Of a stretch of 64,000 nt of DNA, positions 1 to 9,072 are shown one piece after another. How positions within the stretch are numbered: the stretch's first letter is position 1; the number at the start of each line of letters is the position of its first letter. A model generated the notes under the pieces. It was not told where the DNA came from, did no database searches, and saw only the letters and a program-made list of their open reading frames with translations. Source of the stretch: DATJLY01 sp035518375 (GTDB taxonomy: Bacteria > Pseudomonadota > Alphaproteobacteria > ATCC43930 > CGMCC-115725); NCBI GenBank assembly GCA_035518375.1, contig DATIXQ010000117.1, positions 62,001-126,000 of the forward strand, in the 5' to 3' direction. The position numbers and the translations under genes are program-made.

Positions 1-37
1 CGCATTACTGCTTCAGGCCGGAAACGACTCCAACCCC

Positions 38-118
38 GTCATGCCCGGCCTTGTGCCGGGCATTCATGAGTTGTCGCTGAAGGAGAACTTGGATGGCCGG
101 GACAAACCCGGCCATGAC
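38..118. repeat. Dispersed palindromic repeat, GTCATGCCCGG family, two inverted halves
   Basis: Two hairpin units face each other. The first reads GTCATGCCCGGCC...GGGCATTCATG and the second GGATGGCCGGG...CCCGGCCATGAC, so the outer ends GTCATG and CATGAC are also inverted. A single unit of the same family lies at 16479-16509. Such units are frequent between genes in alphaproteobacterial genomes. It lies downstream of iorB and could act as a terminator or mRNA 3' stem. Confidence 0.8.
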
Positions 119-131
119 GAGCCGCACAACC

Positions 132-1646
132 CTATTCCGCGGCCTTCGCCTCGGGCGGCAATGAAGCGGCGAGCGCGCGACCGAGTGCGTTGCCCTCGGG
201 GTCGGCGAGCGCAGCCTCGCGCAAGCTCCGGACGCGCAGCGCGCCGGCACGGTCGGGGTGTGCAAGCGCGGGCACGACTGCGGCATCGAAGATGCGGCGG
301 TAGCTCGTCCGGCCACGGCGATAGGTGTCGCCATAGCCTTTGAGGAGCCGCGCGCATTGCACGATCTCCTGCGCCAGCTCGGGCGATGCCGGCGCGGCCC
401 GCACGATCGCGTCGAGCCATTCCTCGATCGCGCGTTGCTCCTCGACGAAGCGATGGCTCGCGCGCCGGAAGCGCCGCATCTTGGCGAGCGCCCAGAGCCG
501 CGCGAAGCCGCTGATGCTGGTGCTTTGGAGCCGCATCGGCACGTGGAGCCGGTCGCTGAGGCCGCGCCGCTCGGCCCAGCGCGCGAGCGCACGGCCCAGC
601 CGCGCCGGCAGCACCGCGCTCATCTCGTCGATCCCGGGCTTCAGGAACTCGGTGATCCGCACGGGCTCGCCGGGCCTCGCGCGAATCTCGCGCATGACCT
701 TGGCGAAGCGCTCGGGCCGCGTCTTGAGGTCGGCGACGCGGATCACGTCCTCGTAGGTCATCCAGAGCGCGAGATAGCGCGCCGCCTCGGCCGCGAGATC
801 TCCCGCGCGATCGACTGCCGCGACGCGCCGCACGCGCTCGTAATAGAGCCGCGCGTACTCCGCATCCTGATAGTCGGATGTGCGGCGCAAGCCCTCCTCG
901 ACGATCGCCGCGGCAGCAGCGGGGAAATCGCGCCGCACCGTGGCGATGAGCGCCTCGGCGCCGCTGTCAACTTGGCGCGACGCACGGTCGTCGCGCGGCA
1001 GAAGGTCCTGTGGCACGCCGGCCTCGCCCAGTTCCCAGCCCTTGGCGAAGGCCGCGAGGTTCTGCTCGACCGCGATGCCGCCCTCGCGGATGGCGTCCTC
1101 GAATTTTTGGCGCGCGAGCGGCAAGACGCCGGAGGCCGCGGCGATGCCCAAGAGCACGGCATTGAGCGAAAGATCGCGCGTCGCGCGGCTCTGCGTCAGA
1201 TCGAACAGGATCGGGCGCCGCGCCAGTGTCCTCGCCGCCTCGAGGATGCGGCTCGTGTCGAAGCGCCCGTCCGCCATCGCCTGCTTCTCGGCGATCGCAT
1301 AGATGCGGTGGGTCGCGGCGGCGAGCGTGGTGCGGTCGGGCGTGACGTAGCCGCCTTCGAGCGCGCGGCCCGCCTCGATCACCTCGGTCGCCAGCATGAC
1401 GTCGACGCCGCCGGGGCTCGGATAAAGCCCGAAGAGCGGCCGCTTGCCGCCGAGCGACGCGTGCGTCTCGGGAAAGATCTCGACGTAGTAGGTGGTGGCG
1501 CCCGTGCGCTGCGCCACGCCCGGGATTGAGGTCGCCTGCACCGGCAGGTCGGCCGCCATCGCCGCCGCGACGATCCAGTCGGTCAAAACGCCGCCGCCTT
1601 CGCCGCCAAGCGCGGCGATGAGCACGGTGACCGGCCGCGCGCTCAT
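132..1646 (-). CDS. iorB: Indolepyruvate oxidoreductase subunit beta (gamma-domain type)
   Basis: A 504-residue subunit of a thiamine-dependent 2-oxoacid (indolepyruvate-type) ferredoxin oxidoreductase, which oxidatively decarboxylates aryl pyruvates to acyl-CoA in the cytoplasm. The N-terminus VLIAALGGEGGGVLTDW is the glycine-rich PFOR-gamma domain signature. It is followed by conserved segments such as QATSIPGVAQRTG and a long C-terminal region typical of the proteobacterial form. The start is placed at ATG 1646 because it overlaps the iorA stop as ATGA (1643-1646) and puts the glycine-rich motif at the N-terminus. An ORF extending further upstream lies wholly inside iorA. It is translationally coupled to iorA. 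The true substrate (indolepyruvate or phenylpyruvate) is inferred from family only. Confidence 0.88.
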   Translation of the reverse strand: MSARPVTVLIAALGGEGGGVLTDWIVAAAMAADLPVQATSIPGVAQRTGATTYYVEIFPETHASLGGKRPLFGLYPSPGGVDVMLATEVIEAGRALEGGYVTPDRTTLAAATHRIYAIAEKQAMADGRFDTSRILEAARTLARRPILFDLTQSRATRDLSLNAVLLGIAAASGVLPLARQKFEDAIREGGIAVEQNLAAFAKGWELGEAGVPQDLLPRDDRASRQVDSGAEALIATVRRDFPAAAAAIVEEGLRRTSDYQDAEYARLYYERVRRVAAVDRAGDLAAEAARYLALWMTYEDVIRVADLKTRPERFAKVMREIRARPGEPVRITEFLKPGIDEMSAVLPARLGRALARWAERRGLSDRLHVPMRLQSTSISGFARLWALAKMRRFRRASHRFVEEQRAIEEWLDAIVRAAPASPELAQEIVQCARLLKGYGDTYRRGRTSYRRIFDAAVVPALAHPDRAGALRVRSLREAALADPEGNALGRALAASLPPEAKAAE

Positions 1647-3796
1647 TCGGCGGGTGCCGCGGCAGGCGTAGGTGCAGCCCGCGACTGGAGCCAGGCGATG
1701 AAGCGATGACGCAGGCGCGCGAGCCACAGGTCGAAGGCGCGCGGGTTCTGGACGATGTCGGCGCGGTAGAAGGACGGGCACAGAACCGCCGCGTCCGCCA
1801 CCTCGCCGCAGACGCCGCAGCCGACGCAGTCGTTGTTGACGTGCGCCACCGGGTCGGGCCGCAGCGGATCGGGATTGGGCTTCACCGTGAGCGACGGACA
1901 GCCCGAGAGGCGGATGCAGGAATGATCGCCGGTGCAGGTGTCTTCATCGACGCCGAAGCGCGTGCGCACGACGCGGTTGCCGTCCTGTACCGCCTTGCGC
2001 AGCAGCGGCCGGATGCGGCGCTGGCGCGCGAGCTGGCATTCGCCGTTGGCGACGATGACCTTGAGTCCACGCACCGGCGAGGCGAGCGCGCGCTTCAGGC
2101 TCTTCGCCATCGTGCCGACGCTGTAGCTGCGGATCGAGCGCACCCAGGAAATGCCCATGTTGGCGAGCGCCTGCTCGATCGAGGCATTGGCCGTGCGCTG
2201 GCCGCCCGCGGTCGTGGACGGGAGATATTGCTGACCCGTCGCCGAGCTATAGCCATTGTTCATGATGACGAGGACGCTGTCCTGGCCATTGAAGGCGGCG
2301 CCCGTGACGCCGGTGCTGAGCCCGTTATGCCAGAACCCGCCGTCGCCCATGATCGAGATGACGCGCTTCTCGAACGCGGGCGCAACGCCGGCCGCGCTCG
2401 AGAGCCCGAGCCCATAGCCCAGCACCGAGTTGCCGATATTGAAGGGCGGCAAGGTCGAGAAAGTGTGGCAGCCGATATCGGCTGAGACATGGATCTTACC
2501 CATATCGCGCTCGACGAGCTTGATCGCCGAGAAGACCGGCCGCTCGGGACAGCCGGTGCAGAATCCCGGCGGCCGCTTCGGCACCGGCGCGCCGATGAGC
2601 TTCTGGGCCTCCTGCTTCCACGCTTCGAGCTGGCCCAAACGCTGGCCGATCGCGGCGAGATCGACGCCCTTCGGCACAGCACCTTCGAGGAAGCGGCCGA
2701 CGCCCTGGAGCATCACTTCGGCCGTATATTCGCCCGCCATCGGCAGCACCGATTTGCCGACGATCGTGGTCGAGAGATCGGCCTTGCGCAAAAGCGCGTT
2801 GACCGCCTGCTCGAGATAATCGGGATGGCCTTCCTCGACCATGAGCACCGCGCGCTTGCCGGCGCAGAACTGCGTGATCTCGTCGGGCACGAGCGGATAT
2901 GTGACATTGAGGCAGAGGATCGGCACCTCGCTCGCGCCGAAGGCATCCGCCAGCCCCAGCTCCGAAAGCGCGCGTAAAACCGTGTTGTAGATGCCGCCCT
3001 GGCAGATGATGCCGATCTCTTGCAGCGTGCCGGGGAACAGCTCGTTGAGCTTCCGCCGCCTGATGAAGTCGATTGCGGCAGGGAAGCGATTGGCGATCTT
3101 GTCCTTCTCCTGCATATAGGTCGCCGGCGGAAGGCAAATGCGCCCGTAATCGAAATCAGGCTCGGTAAGCTTGTGGTTCTTGCCGATCGCCGGCTGTGCA
3201 TTGTCCTTCGTCGCGAAGCGCCCGTGAACGTGGCAGGCGCGGATGCGAAACTCCATGATCACAGGCGCGCGCGAGTGCTCCGACAGGTCGAACGCCTCGG
3301 CGATGAGGTCGACGAAGCGCGCATGGTCGGGCCGCGGGTCCATGAGCCACATCGAGGACTTCATGGCGAACGCGTGAGTGCGCTCCTGGATGATCGAGGC
3401 GCCTTCGCCGTAATCCTCGCCGACGATGATGACGGCGCCGCCTTTCACTCCCGCCGACGCGAGGTTCGAGAGCGCGTCGGAGGCGACGTTGGTGCCGACG
3501 GTCGATTTCCATACCGCGGCGCCGCGCATGGGGTAGTTGATCGAGGCGGCGAGCATCGAGGCGGCGCCGGCCTCGTTCGCGGCGGGCGTGAATTGGACGC
3601 CGAGCTCGTCGAGGAGCGGCTTCGCATCGCTCAGCACGTCCATCAGGTGGGAGACCGGCGCGCCCTGATAGCCCGTGACATAGCTCACGCCGGCCTGCAA
3701 CAGGCCCTTGGTGATGGCGAGGATGCCTTCGCCCTCGAACACATCGCCTGCGCCCTTGCGCAAAAGCGCCACTTCCCGCGTGAAGGACCGTTCCAT
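1643..3796 (-). CDS. iorA: Indolepyruvate ferredoxin oxidoreductase subunit alpha
   Basis: A 717-residue catalytic subunit. N-terminal pyrimidine-binding half (GYQGAPVSHLMDVL near residue 45), then a TPP-binding half with GDGGFWHNGLSTGV and IMNNGYSS. The motif CTGCPERP is the usual IorA cysteine cluster. The C-terminal ferredoxin-like region (about 610-690) carries cysteine groups CIRLSGCPS and CVGCGVCGEV that would bind 4Fe-4S clusters. It is the first gene of the iorAB pair, coupled by a 4-bp overlap, and divergent from pyrE with only 48 bp between the starts. Length and motif order fit the family well. A second, fused enzyme of the same superfamily is at 18146-21631. Confidence 0.92.
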   Translation of the reverse strand: MERSFTREVALLRKGAGDVFEGEGILAITKGLLQAGVSYVTGYQGAPVSHLMDVLSDAKPLLDELGVQFTPAANEAGAASMLAASINYPMRGAAVWKSTVGTNVASDALSNLASAGVKGGAVIIVGEDYGEGASIIQERTHAFAMKSSMWLMDPRPDHARFVDLIAEAFDLSEHSRAPVIMEFRIRACHVHGRFATKDNAQPAIGKNHKLTEPDFDYGRICLPPATYMQEKDKIANRFPAAIDFIRRRKLNELFPGTLQEIGIICQGGIYNTVLRALSELGLADAFGASEVPILCLNVTYPLVPDEITQFCAGKRAVLMVEEGHPDYLEQAVNALLRKADLSTTIVGKSVLPMAGEYTAEVMLQGVGRFLEGAVPKGVDLAAIGQRLGQLEAWKQEAQKLIGAPVPKRPPGFCTGCPERPVFSAIKLVERDMGKIHVSADIGCHTFSTLPPFNIGNSVLGYGLGLSSAAGVAPAFEKRVISIMGDGGFWHNGLSTGVTGAAFNGQDSVLVIMNNGYSSATGQQYLPSTTAGGQRTANASIEQALANMGISWVRSIRSYSVGTMAKSLKRALASPVRGLKVIVANGECQLARQRRIRPLLRKAVQDGNRVVRTRFGVDEDTCTGDHSCIRLSGCPSLTVKPNPDPLRPDPVAHVNNDCVGCGVCGEVADAAVLCPSFYRADIVQNPRAFDLWLARLRHRFIAWLQSRAAPTPAAAPAE

Positions 3797-3844
3797 GCGC
3801 CTACTCCCGATGCTCTATATTAGCGGATCGGAGGGGGTGGACCC

Positions 3845-4396
3845 ATGGCGGATTTGGCGGCGGCGAAGCGCCGGCTTCTCGCGATCATCAAGGCGAAATC
3901 GCTGCTCAAGGGCACGTTCAAGCTCGCCTCGGGAGGCGAGAGCAGCTACTACCTCGACCTGAAGCCCACCATGTTCGACCCCGAAGGCGCGGCGCTCTTG
4001 GCCGAGATCGTCTACGCCATGCTCGCCGACGAGCCGGACGTTCGCGCGATCGGCGGATTGGAGCTGGGCGCCGTCCCGATCGTCGTTGCCGTCACGGCCA
4101 AGAGCTGGCCCGCACGGCCCATCCGCGGTTTCGTCGTGCGCAAGGAGAAGAAGGGCCACGGCACCGACCAAAAGATCGACGGCAACTACGAGCCCGGTAC
4201 TCCCGTCATTCTAATGGAGGACGTGACGACGAAGGGCGGCTCGGTGATGCAGGCGGTCAACGCCGTGCGCGGGCAGGGCGGCACGGTGCGCAAGATCATC
4301 ACCGTGGTCGACAGGCTCGAGGGGGCGTCCGAGAATCTCGCGCGCGAGGGATTGACGCTCGTGCCGATCTTCACGACGAAGGACTTGCTGGACTAG
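3845..4396 (+). CDS. pyrE: Orotate phosphoribosyltransferase
   Basis: A 183-residue enzyme that converts orotate plus PRPP to orotidine 5'-phosphate in de novo pyrimidine synthesis. The PRPP-binding loop is visible as VILMEDVTTKGGSV near residue 120, with the conserved RGFVVRKEKKGHGT segment before it and the N-terminal KGTFKLASGGESSYYLDLK substrate motif. The start ATG is preceded by GGAGG at good spacing. It faces away from iorA across 48 bp. A PAS-domain gene begins 4 bp after its stop and is probably co-transcribed. Confidence 0.95.
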   Translation: MADLAAAKRRLLAIIKAKSLLKGTFKLASGGESSYYLDLKPTMFDPEGAALLAEIVYAMLADEPDVRAIGGLELGAVPIVVAVTAKSWPARPIRGFVVRKEKKGHGTDQKIDGNYEPGTPVILMEDVTTKGGSVMQAVNAVRGQGGTVRKIITVVDRLEGASENLAREGLTLVPIFTTKDLLD

Positions 4397-4400
4397 CGAG

Positions 4401-4895
4401 ATGAGTGTGCGCCCGACGACCCCGGAGGAGGCGGAACGCGGCGCGCACGATCTAGACGTGCCGGTCGATCCGATCGTCGCGCGCATCCATGCCTACTGGG
4501 ACGGCAAGCGCGGCCAGCGCCGCATGCCGAGCCGCGCCGACATCGACCCGGCGGAGCTGGGGCGGCTCGTGCCGCACGTCATGATCTACGACGTCGAGGA
4601 GCCGGAGAAGCTCTACCGTATCCGCCTTGTCGGCGGTGTGATCGTCGATTTTTATGGCTTCAACACGACCGGCCAGCTCGCGGGCGCGTGCATGCCGCCG
4701 GCGTCGGCGGCGCAGATGCACGAGATCCTGAGCGGCGTCGAAATCGGCCGCGCGCCGCGCTTTCGCGCCGGCTTTGCGCACTGGAACGTGGACAAATCCT
4801 ATCGCCGGTTCGAGGCCTGCTTCCTGCCGCTCTCGCCCGACGACGACCGTGTCGACAAGATCTTCGTCGGCATCGCCTTCGACACGACAGGCTAG
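4401..4895 (+). CDS. PAS-domain protein (PAS_5 family)
   Basis: A 164-residue soluble protein made almost entirely of one PAS-like fold of the type common in Alphaproteobacteria. Recognisable features are IHAYWDGKRGQRRMPSRADI near the N-terminus, then LGRLVPHVMIYDVE, YRIRLVGG and a closing FLPLSPD segment. No output domain (kinase, GGDEF or helix-turn-helix) is attached, so any signalling role would need a partner. It starts 4 bp after pyrE. The repeat at 4911-4975 follows its stop. Ligand unknown. Confidence 0.8.
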   Translation: MSVRPTTPEEAERGAHDLDVPVDPIVARIHAYWDGKRGQRRMPSRADIDPAELGRLVPHVMIYDVEEPEKLYRIRLVGGVIVDFYGFNTTGQLAGACMPPASAAQMHEILSGVEIGRAPRFRAGFAHWNVDKSYRRFEACFLPLSPDDDRVDKIFVGIAFDTTG

Positions 4896-4910
4896 GGTCG
4901 GATCCTTTCC

Positions 4911-4975
4911 GTCATTGCGAGAAACGAAGCGACGAAGCAATCCCACGGAGATTGCTTCGTTGCGCTCGCAATGAC
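4911..4975. repeat. GTCATTGCGAG-type palindromic repeat
   Basis: Starts GTCATTGCGAG and ends CTCGCAATGAC, with an inner GAAGCAATCC/GATTGCTTC pair, giving a long near-perfect hairpin. Related copies are at 8971-9037 and 11835-11902. It lies between convergent genes, as this family often does. Confidence 0.88.
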
Positions 4976-4985
4976 AGCCAGTCCG

Positions 4986-5378
4986 TTACCGTGGCACAAC
5001 CGCGGTCGCCTCGATCTCGACAAGCGCGCGCGGATCGACGAGGCGCGCGATCTCGACCGCCGTCATCGCCGGAAAATGCCGGCCCATCACGGCGCGATAG
5101 GCCTCGCCGATGTCGCGAAGGTTGGTGTTGTAGTCGCCGAGGTCCGTCATGTACCAGGTGAGGCGCACGACATGCTCGGGCTTGGCGCCCGCGGCCTTGA
5201 GGACGTCGGCGATGTTTTGCAGCGCCTGCCGCGTCTGCGCCGGGAGCCCGGCGGGAAAATCGCCGCCCGGCGAGCTGCCCCATTGCCCCGCGACATAGAT
5301 GACGCGGCCTTCCGCCGCGACCGCGTGGGCGAAGCCCTTGGCCGGCGGCCAGCCTTCCGGGTGAATGAACGTGGCCAT
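4986..5378 (-). CDS. RidA/YjgF/UK114 family protein
   Basis: A 130-residue member of the RidA superfamily, cytosolic trimers that often hydrolyse reactive enamine/imine intermediates. Visible family features are VIYVAGQWG near residue 28, the QTRQALQNIADVLKAAGA helix, VVRLTWYMTDL and the C-terminal block FPAMTAVEIARLVDPRALVE. In true RidA an arginine near position 105 binds the carboxylate. The Arg/Leu region here (DPRALVEIEA) fits the family but does not prove deaminase activity. Divergent from the MFS gene at 5428. Many paralogues in aromatic pathways have other roles. Confidence 0.85.
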   Translation of the reverse strand: MATFIHPEGWPPAKGFAHAVAAEGRVIYVAGQWGSSPGGDFPAGLPAQTRQALQNIADVLKAAGAKPEHVVRLTWYMTDLGDYNTNLRDIGEAYRAVMGRHFPAMTAVEIARLVDPRALVEIEATAVVPR

Positions 5379-5427
5379 GGGATCGAGCCTAATGGGCGGA
5401 AGCGGCCTGCGCCAGCGTTAGCCCGGC

Positions 5428-6654
5428 GTGGCGCGCCATTCTCACTCTTCATCGCGGGCGAGCCGCGTCGGCCTCGATTGGGTCAATTTCTTCATTGCCG
5501 ATGTCCAGTCGGGGTTCGGCTCGTTCGTCGCGTTCTATCTTGCCGTGCTGGGCTGGTCGCGCGGCACGATCGGTCTTGCGCTCACGGTGGCAGGCGTGGC
5601 GGGGGTGCTCAGCCAAATTCCTGGCGGGGCGCTCGCCGATGCGACGCGCCACAAGCGGCTCCTCGTCGCGGTGGGTGCGGTGATGATCGCGGCGGCCGCG
5701 CTCATCCTTGCGCTCTGGGCGCGCTTTCCCACGGTGATGGCGGCGGAGGTGCTGAACGGCGCTTCGGCCGGCCTGATCGGTCCCGCGATCGGTGCCATCA
5801 CCCTCGGCCTCGTGGGACGGCGCGGCTTTTCGCGCAGGATCGGCCGCAACAACAGCTTTCAGGCGGCAGGCATCGCCTTGACTGCGGCCGCGATGGGGCT
5901 GGCGGGACAATATCTCGCGCCGCCCGCGATCTTCTTTTCCGCAGCGGCGCTGACGCTGCCCGTGCTGGCGGCGCTGCACTTCATCGACAGCCGCGAGATC
6001 GATTTCGCGCGCGCCCGCAACGCCGCTTCGCGCGATCGTCCGCACGATGTCGAGCGTCTTCACCGCCTGCTGCGAAACAAGCCGATGGTCGCCTTCATCG
6101 CCAGCGCGGTGCTGTTCCGCTTTGCCGACGCCTCGATGCTGCCGCTCGCCAGCGAGAACGTGGCGCTCGCCAAGAGCGGAGCCAACATTCTCTACATGGC
6201 CGGGATGGTGGTGGCGCCACATGTCGTCGTCGCCGTCACTGCGCCGCTGGCCGGCCGGCTTGCCGACCATTGGGGGCGGAAGACGCTGTTCCTGGCCGGG
6301 CTCACCTTTGAAGCGGTGCGCGGCGTTTTGTTCGCGCTCGTCGCGAGCGCACCGGGCCTCGTCGCGATCGAGGTCCTCGACGGGGCAAGCGGCGCCACGA
6401 TCACGGTGGTGACCTCGATCATCGCCGCCGATCTCACCGCCGGAACGGGCCGCTTCAATCTTGCGTTCGGCATCATCGGCCTTCTTGCCGGCGTCGCCGC
6501 GACCCTCAGCACCTTGGTGAGCGGTTATGCCGTCGAGATTACCGGCCCGTTCTGGGGCTTCATGGCAATGTCGGCGGTGGCGGCGGCCGCGGCACTCGTG
6601 GCCTTCCTCTACCTGCCCGAGACGCGGCCGCACGAATATGGCGAGCTTGATTAG
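5428..6654 (+). CDS. MFS transporter
   Basis: A 408-residue inner-membrane protein with about 12 hydrophobic segments and the MFS inter-helix motif in two places: GGALADATRHKR after the second helix and GRLADHWGRKTLF in the second half. A long hydrophilic stretch (about 185-210) separates the two six-helix halves. Starts at GTG. Its stop overlaps the stop of the convergent flavoenzyme gene by 4 bp (6651-6654). The substrate cannot be read from sequence; drug or organic-acid efflux are both possible. Confidence 0.85.
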   Translation: MARHSHSSSRASRVGLDWVNFFIADVQSGFGSFVAFYLAVLGWSRGTIGLALTVAGVAGVLSQIPGGALADATRHKRLLVAVGAVMIAAAALILALWARFPTVMAAEVLNGASAGLIGPAIGAITLGLVGRRGFSRRIGRNNSFQAAGIALTAAAMGLAGQYLAPPAIFFSAAALTLPVLAALHFIDSREIDFARARNAASRDRPHDVERLHRLLRNKPMVAFIASAVLFRFADASMLPLASENVALAKSGANILYMAGMVVAPHVVVAVTAPLAGRLADHWGRKTLFLAGLTFEAVRGVLFALVASAPGLVAIEVLDGASGATITVVTSIIAADLTAGTGRFNLAFGIIGLLAGVAATLSTLVSGYAVEITGPFWGFMAMSAVAAAAALVAFLYLPETRPHEYGELD

Positions 6655-8948
6655 ATGACGATTGCCATGTCCGCCGCCTCCTGGCCTTTGAGGCGCTCGA
6701 GCTGTTTCTTACCGTCGAGATATTGCTGCGGCCACGGAGTGTCGTAGCCGAGCGCCGCGGCGGCATGGAGCGCGAAGCTCGGATCGCTCAGATGGGGGCG
6801 CGCGAGCGCGCAAAGATCGGCGCGCCCACCGGCGATGATCGAGTTGACGTGGTCGGGCTCGAAGATGTTGCCGACCGCCATGGTCGCGATCCCGACCTCG
6901 TTGCGGATGCGGTCGGAGAAGGGCGTCTGGAACATGCGGCCATAAATCGGCCGTGCTGCGCGCGAGGTGAGGCCCGAAGACACGTCGATGAGGTCGGCGC
7001 CCGCCGCCTTGAAGGCGCGCGCGATCTCGACCGCGTCGCTCGGCGTGATGCCGCCCTCGACCCAATCGGTCGCCGAGATGCGCACCGACATGGGCCGCTC
7101 CTCGGGCCAGGCGGCGCGCATGGCGCGGAACACTTCGAGCGGGAAGCGCAGGCGGTTATCGAGGCTGCCGCCATACTCATCCGTGCGCTTGTTGGTGAGC
7201 GGCGTGATGAATGAGGAGAGAAGGTAGCCATGCGCGGCGTGGAGCTCGAGGAGGTCGAAGCCGGCCTGCGCGCCGCGCCGGGCGGCCGCGGCGAAGGCCT
7301 CGCGCACCGCGTCCATGTCGGCGCGCGTCATCTCGCGTGGCACTTGGTTGGCGGGGCTCCACGGCACGGGCGAGGGCGCAATGAGCGGCCACGCCTCGCC
7401 GGCATCGAGCGGCGCATCATAGCCCTCCCAGCCGACCTTGGTCGCGCCCTTGGCGCCGCTGTGCCCGAGCTGCAGCGCGATCTTCGCGCGCGTGCGCTCG
7501 TGCACGAAGCGGACGATGCGGGCATAAGTTTCCTCCTGCGCCTCGTTCCAGAGTCCGCAGCAGCCCGGCGAGATGCGGCCCTCGGGTGTGACGCACGTCA
7601 TCTCGGTGAAGACGAGCCCCGCGCCGCCCAAGGCGCGCGCGCCGAGATGGACGAGGTGGAAGTCGTTCGGGACGCCATCCTTCGCGCTGTACATCGCCAT
7701 CGGCGAGCACACGATGCGGTTCGCGAGCGTCATGCCTTTCAGGCGGAAGGGCAGGAACATCGGCGGCACCGGCCGTTCCGCGGGCTTCCCGGTCGTGCGC
7801 TCGCCGAGCCAGCGCTCGACCCGCTCGAGATAGGATTTGTCGCGCCGGCGTAAATTCTCGTGGCTGACGCGCTGACTCCGCGTCAGCAGCGAATAGGCGA
7901 ACTGGCGCGGCGGAAGACGGGCATAGCGCGCGACATTCTCGAACCACTCGGTCGAGTTGCGCGCCGCCGACTGGAGGCGCAGCACCTCGACGCGGCGCTC
8001 GGTCTCGTAAGCCGCGAGCGCCGCGGCAAGCGTATCGTGGCGCTGGACCGCGCGCGCCAAGGCGATCGCGTCCTCGAGCGCGAGCTTCGTGCCCGAGCCG
8101 ATCGAGAAATGCGCCGAATGCGCCGCATCGCCCATCAGCACGAGGTTGTCGCGCACCCAGCTCTTGTTGGCGACGCGCGGGAATGTCACCCAGTCGGAGC
8201 CGCCGCCCGGACGCGATTGCGCCATAAGGCGCTTGCCCTCGAGGCACGGCGCGAAGAGGCGGCGGCAGAAATCGAGTGTTGCCTTCTGGTCGGCGCGGTC
8301 GAGCCCGGCCGCGCGCCAGCTCTCCTCGCGGGTCTCGACGATGAAGGTCGAGGTGCCGGCGTCGAAGCGATAGGCGTGCGCCTGGAACCAGCCCCATTCG
8401 GTCGCGACGAACACGAAGGTGAAGGCCTCGAACACGCGCTCCGTGCCGAGCCAGACATATTTGTTGCGCCGCCAGTCGATCTCGGGCTGGAAATGCTCGG
8501 CGTAGGCCGCGCGCACGCGGCTGTTGATGCCGTCCGCGGCGATGACGAGGTCGGCGTCGGCAAATTGGCCGACGTCGAGCACCTCGTGCTCGAACAGAAG
8601 CTCGACGCCCAATTCCTGCGCGCGCTCCTGCAGAATCGCGAGAAGCTTTTGACGCGCGATGCCGCAGAAGCCGTGCCCGTGCGAGGTAAAGTCGTTGCCC
8701 TTGAAATGGATCTCGATGTCGTCCCAGTGCGCGAAATTGTCGATGATGCGCCGCTGCGTGGTCTCGTCGCCGTCGCGCATATTCTCGAGCGTCTGATCGG
8801 AGAACACGACGCCCCAGCCGAACGTGTCGCCGGCGCGGTTGCGCTCGTAGACGGTGACGTGATGCCGCGGGTCCGCCTTCTTCATCAGGATGGCGAAGTA
8901 GAGTCCCGCCGGCCCGCCGCCGATGCACACGACTCGCATGGGCCGCAT
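6651..8948 (-). CDS. Fused FAD monooxygenase / Old Yellow Enzyme (salicylyl-CoA 5-hydroxylase type)
   Basis: A 765-residue two-domain flavoprotein. The N-terminal domain (about 1-370) is an aromatic hydroxylase with the FAD motif VVCIGGGPAGLYFAIL and the second FAD motif LVLMGDAAHSAHFSIGSG. The C-terminal domain (about 395-765) is an Old Yellow Enzyme/NADH:flavin oxidoreductase with LKGMTLANRIVCSPM, LLELHAAHGYLLSSF and SPLTNKR-like blocks. This fusion is known for bifunctional salicylyl-CoA 5-hydroxylase/oxidoreductase and for 2-aminobenzoyl-CoA monooxygenase/reductase. Sequence alone does not separate the two. Start ATG 8948 or 8939 (MRPM or MRVV). A ring-cleaving dioxygenase gene starts divergently at 9073, with a palindromic repeat between them. 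Confidence 0.88.
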   Translation of the reverse strand: MRPMRVVCIGGGPAGLYFAILMKKADPRHHVTVYERNRAGDTFGWGVVFSDQTLENMRDGDETTQRRIIDNFAHWDDIEIHFKGNDFTSHGHGFCGIARQKLLAILQERAQELGVELLFEHEVLDVGQFADADLVIAADGINSRVRAAYAEHFQPEIDWRRNKYVWLGTERVFEAFTFVFVATEWGWFQAHAYRFDAGTSTFIVETREESWRAAGLDRADQKATLDFCRRLFAPCLEGKRLMAQSRPGGGSDWVTFPRVANKSWVRDNLVLMGDAAHSAHFSIGSGTKLALEDAIALARAVQRHDTLAAALAAYETERRVEVLRLQSAARNSTEWFENVARYARLPPRQFAYSLLTRSQRVSHENLRRRDKSYLERVERWLGERTTGKPAERPVPPMFLPFRLKGMTLANRIVCSPMAMYSAKDGVPNDFHLVHLGARALGGAGLVFTEMTCVTPEGRISPGCCGLWNEAQEETYARIVRFVHERTRAKIALQLGHSGAKGATKVGWEGYDAPLDAGEAWPLIAPSPVPWSPANQVPREMTRADMDAVREAFAAAARRGAQAGFDLLELHAAHGYLLSSFITPLTNKRTDEYGGSLDNRLRFPLEVFRAMRAAWPEERPMSVRISATDWVEGGITPSDAVEIARAFKAAGADLIDVSSGLTSRAARPIYGRMFQTPFSDRIRNEVGIATMAVGNIFEPDHVNSIIAGGRADLCALARPHLSDPSFALHAAAALGYDTPWPQQYLDGKKQLERLKGQEAADMAIVI

Positions 8949-8970
8949 GGTAGACCGCCGCTGTCGTGCT

Positions 8971-9037
8971 GTCATTGCGAGGCGCGCGAGCGCCGAAGCA
9001 ATCGCCCTGGGGATTGCTTCGCTTCGCTCGCAATGAC
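8971..9037. repeat. GTCATTGCGAG-type palindromic repeat
   Basis: Second copy of the family seen at 4911-4975: GTCATTGCGAG at the left end, CTCGCAATGAC at the right, with GAAGCAATC/GATTGCTTC inside. Here it sits between two divergent starts, so it lies in the leader or promoter region rather than downstream of genes. Confidence 0.88.
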
Positions 9038-9072
9038 GGCTAAGATGCGCGCCACACATTCGGGAGCGCGCC

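Noticed and set aside
258..1529. Long plus-strand ORF (423 codons) opposite iorB
   Set aside because: It lies wholly antisense to iorB, has no recognisable motif and an Arg/Ala/Gly-rich translation typical of shadow frames in GC-rich DNA.
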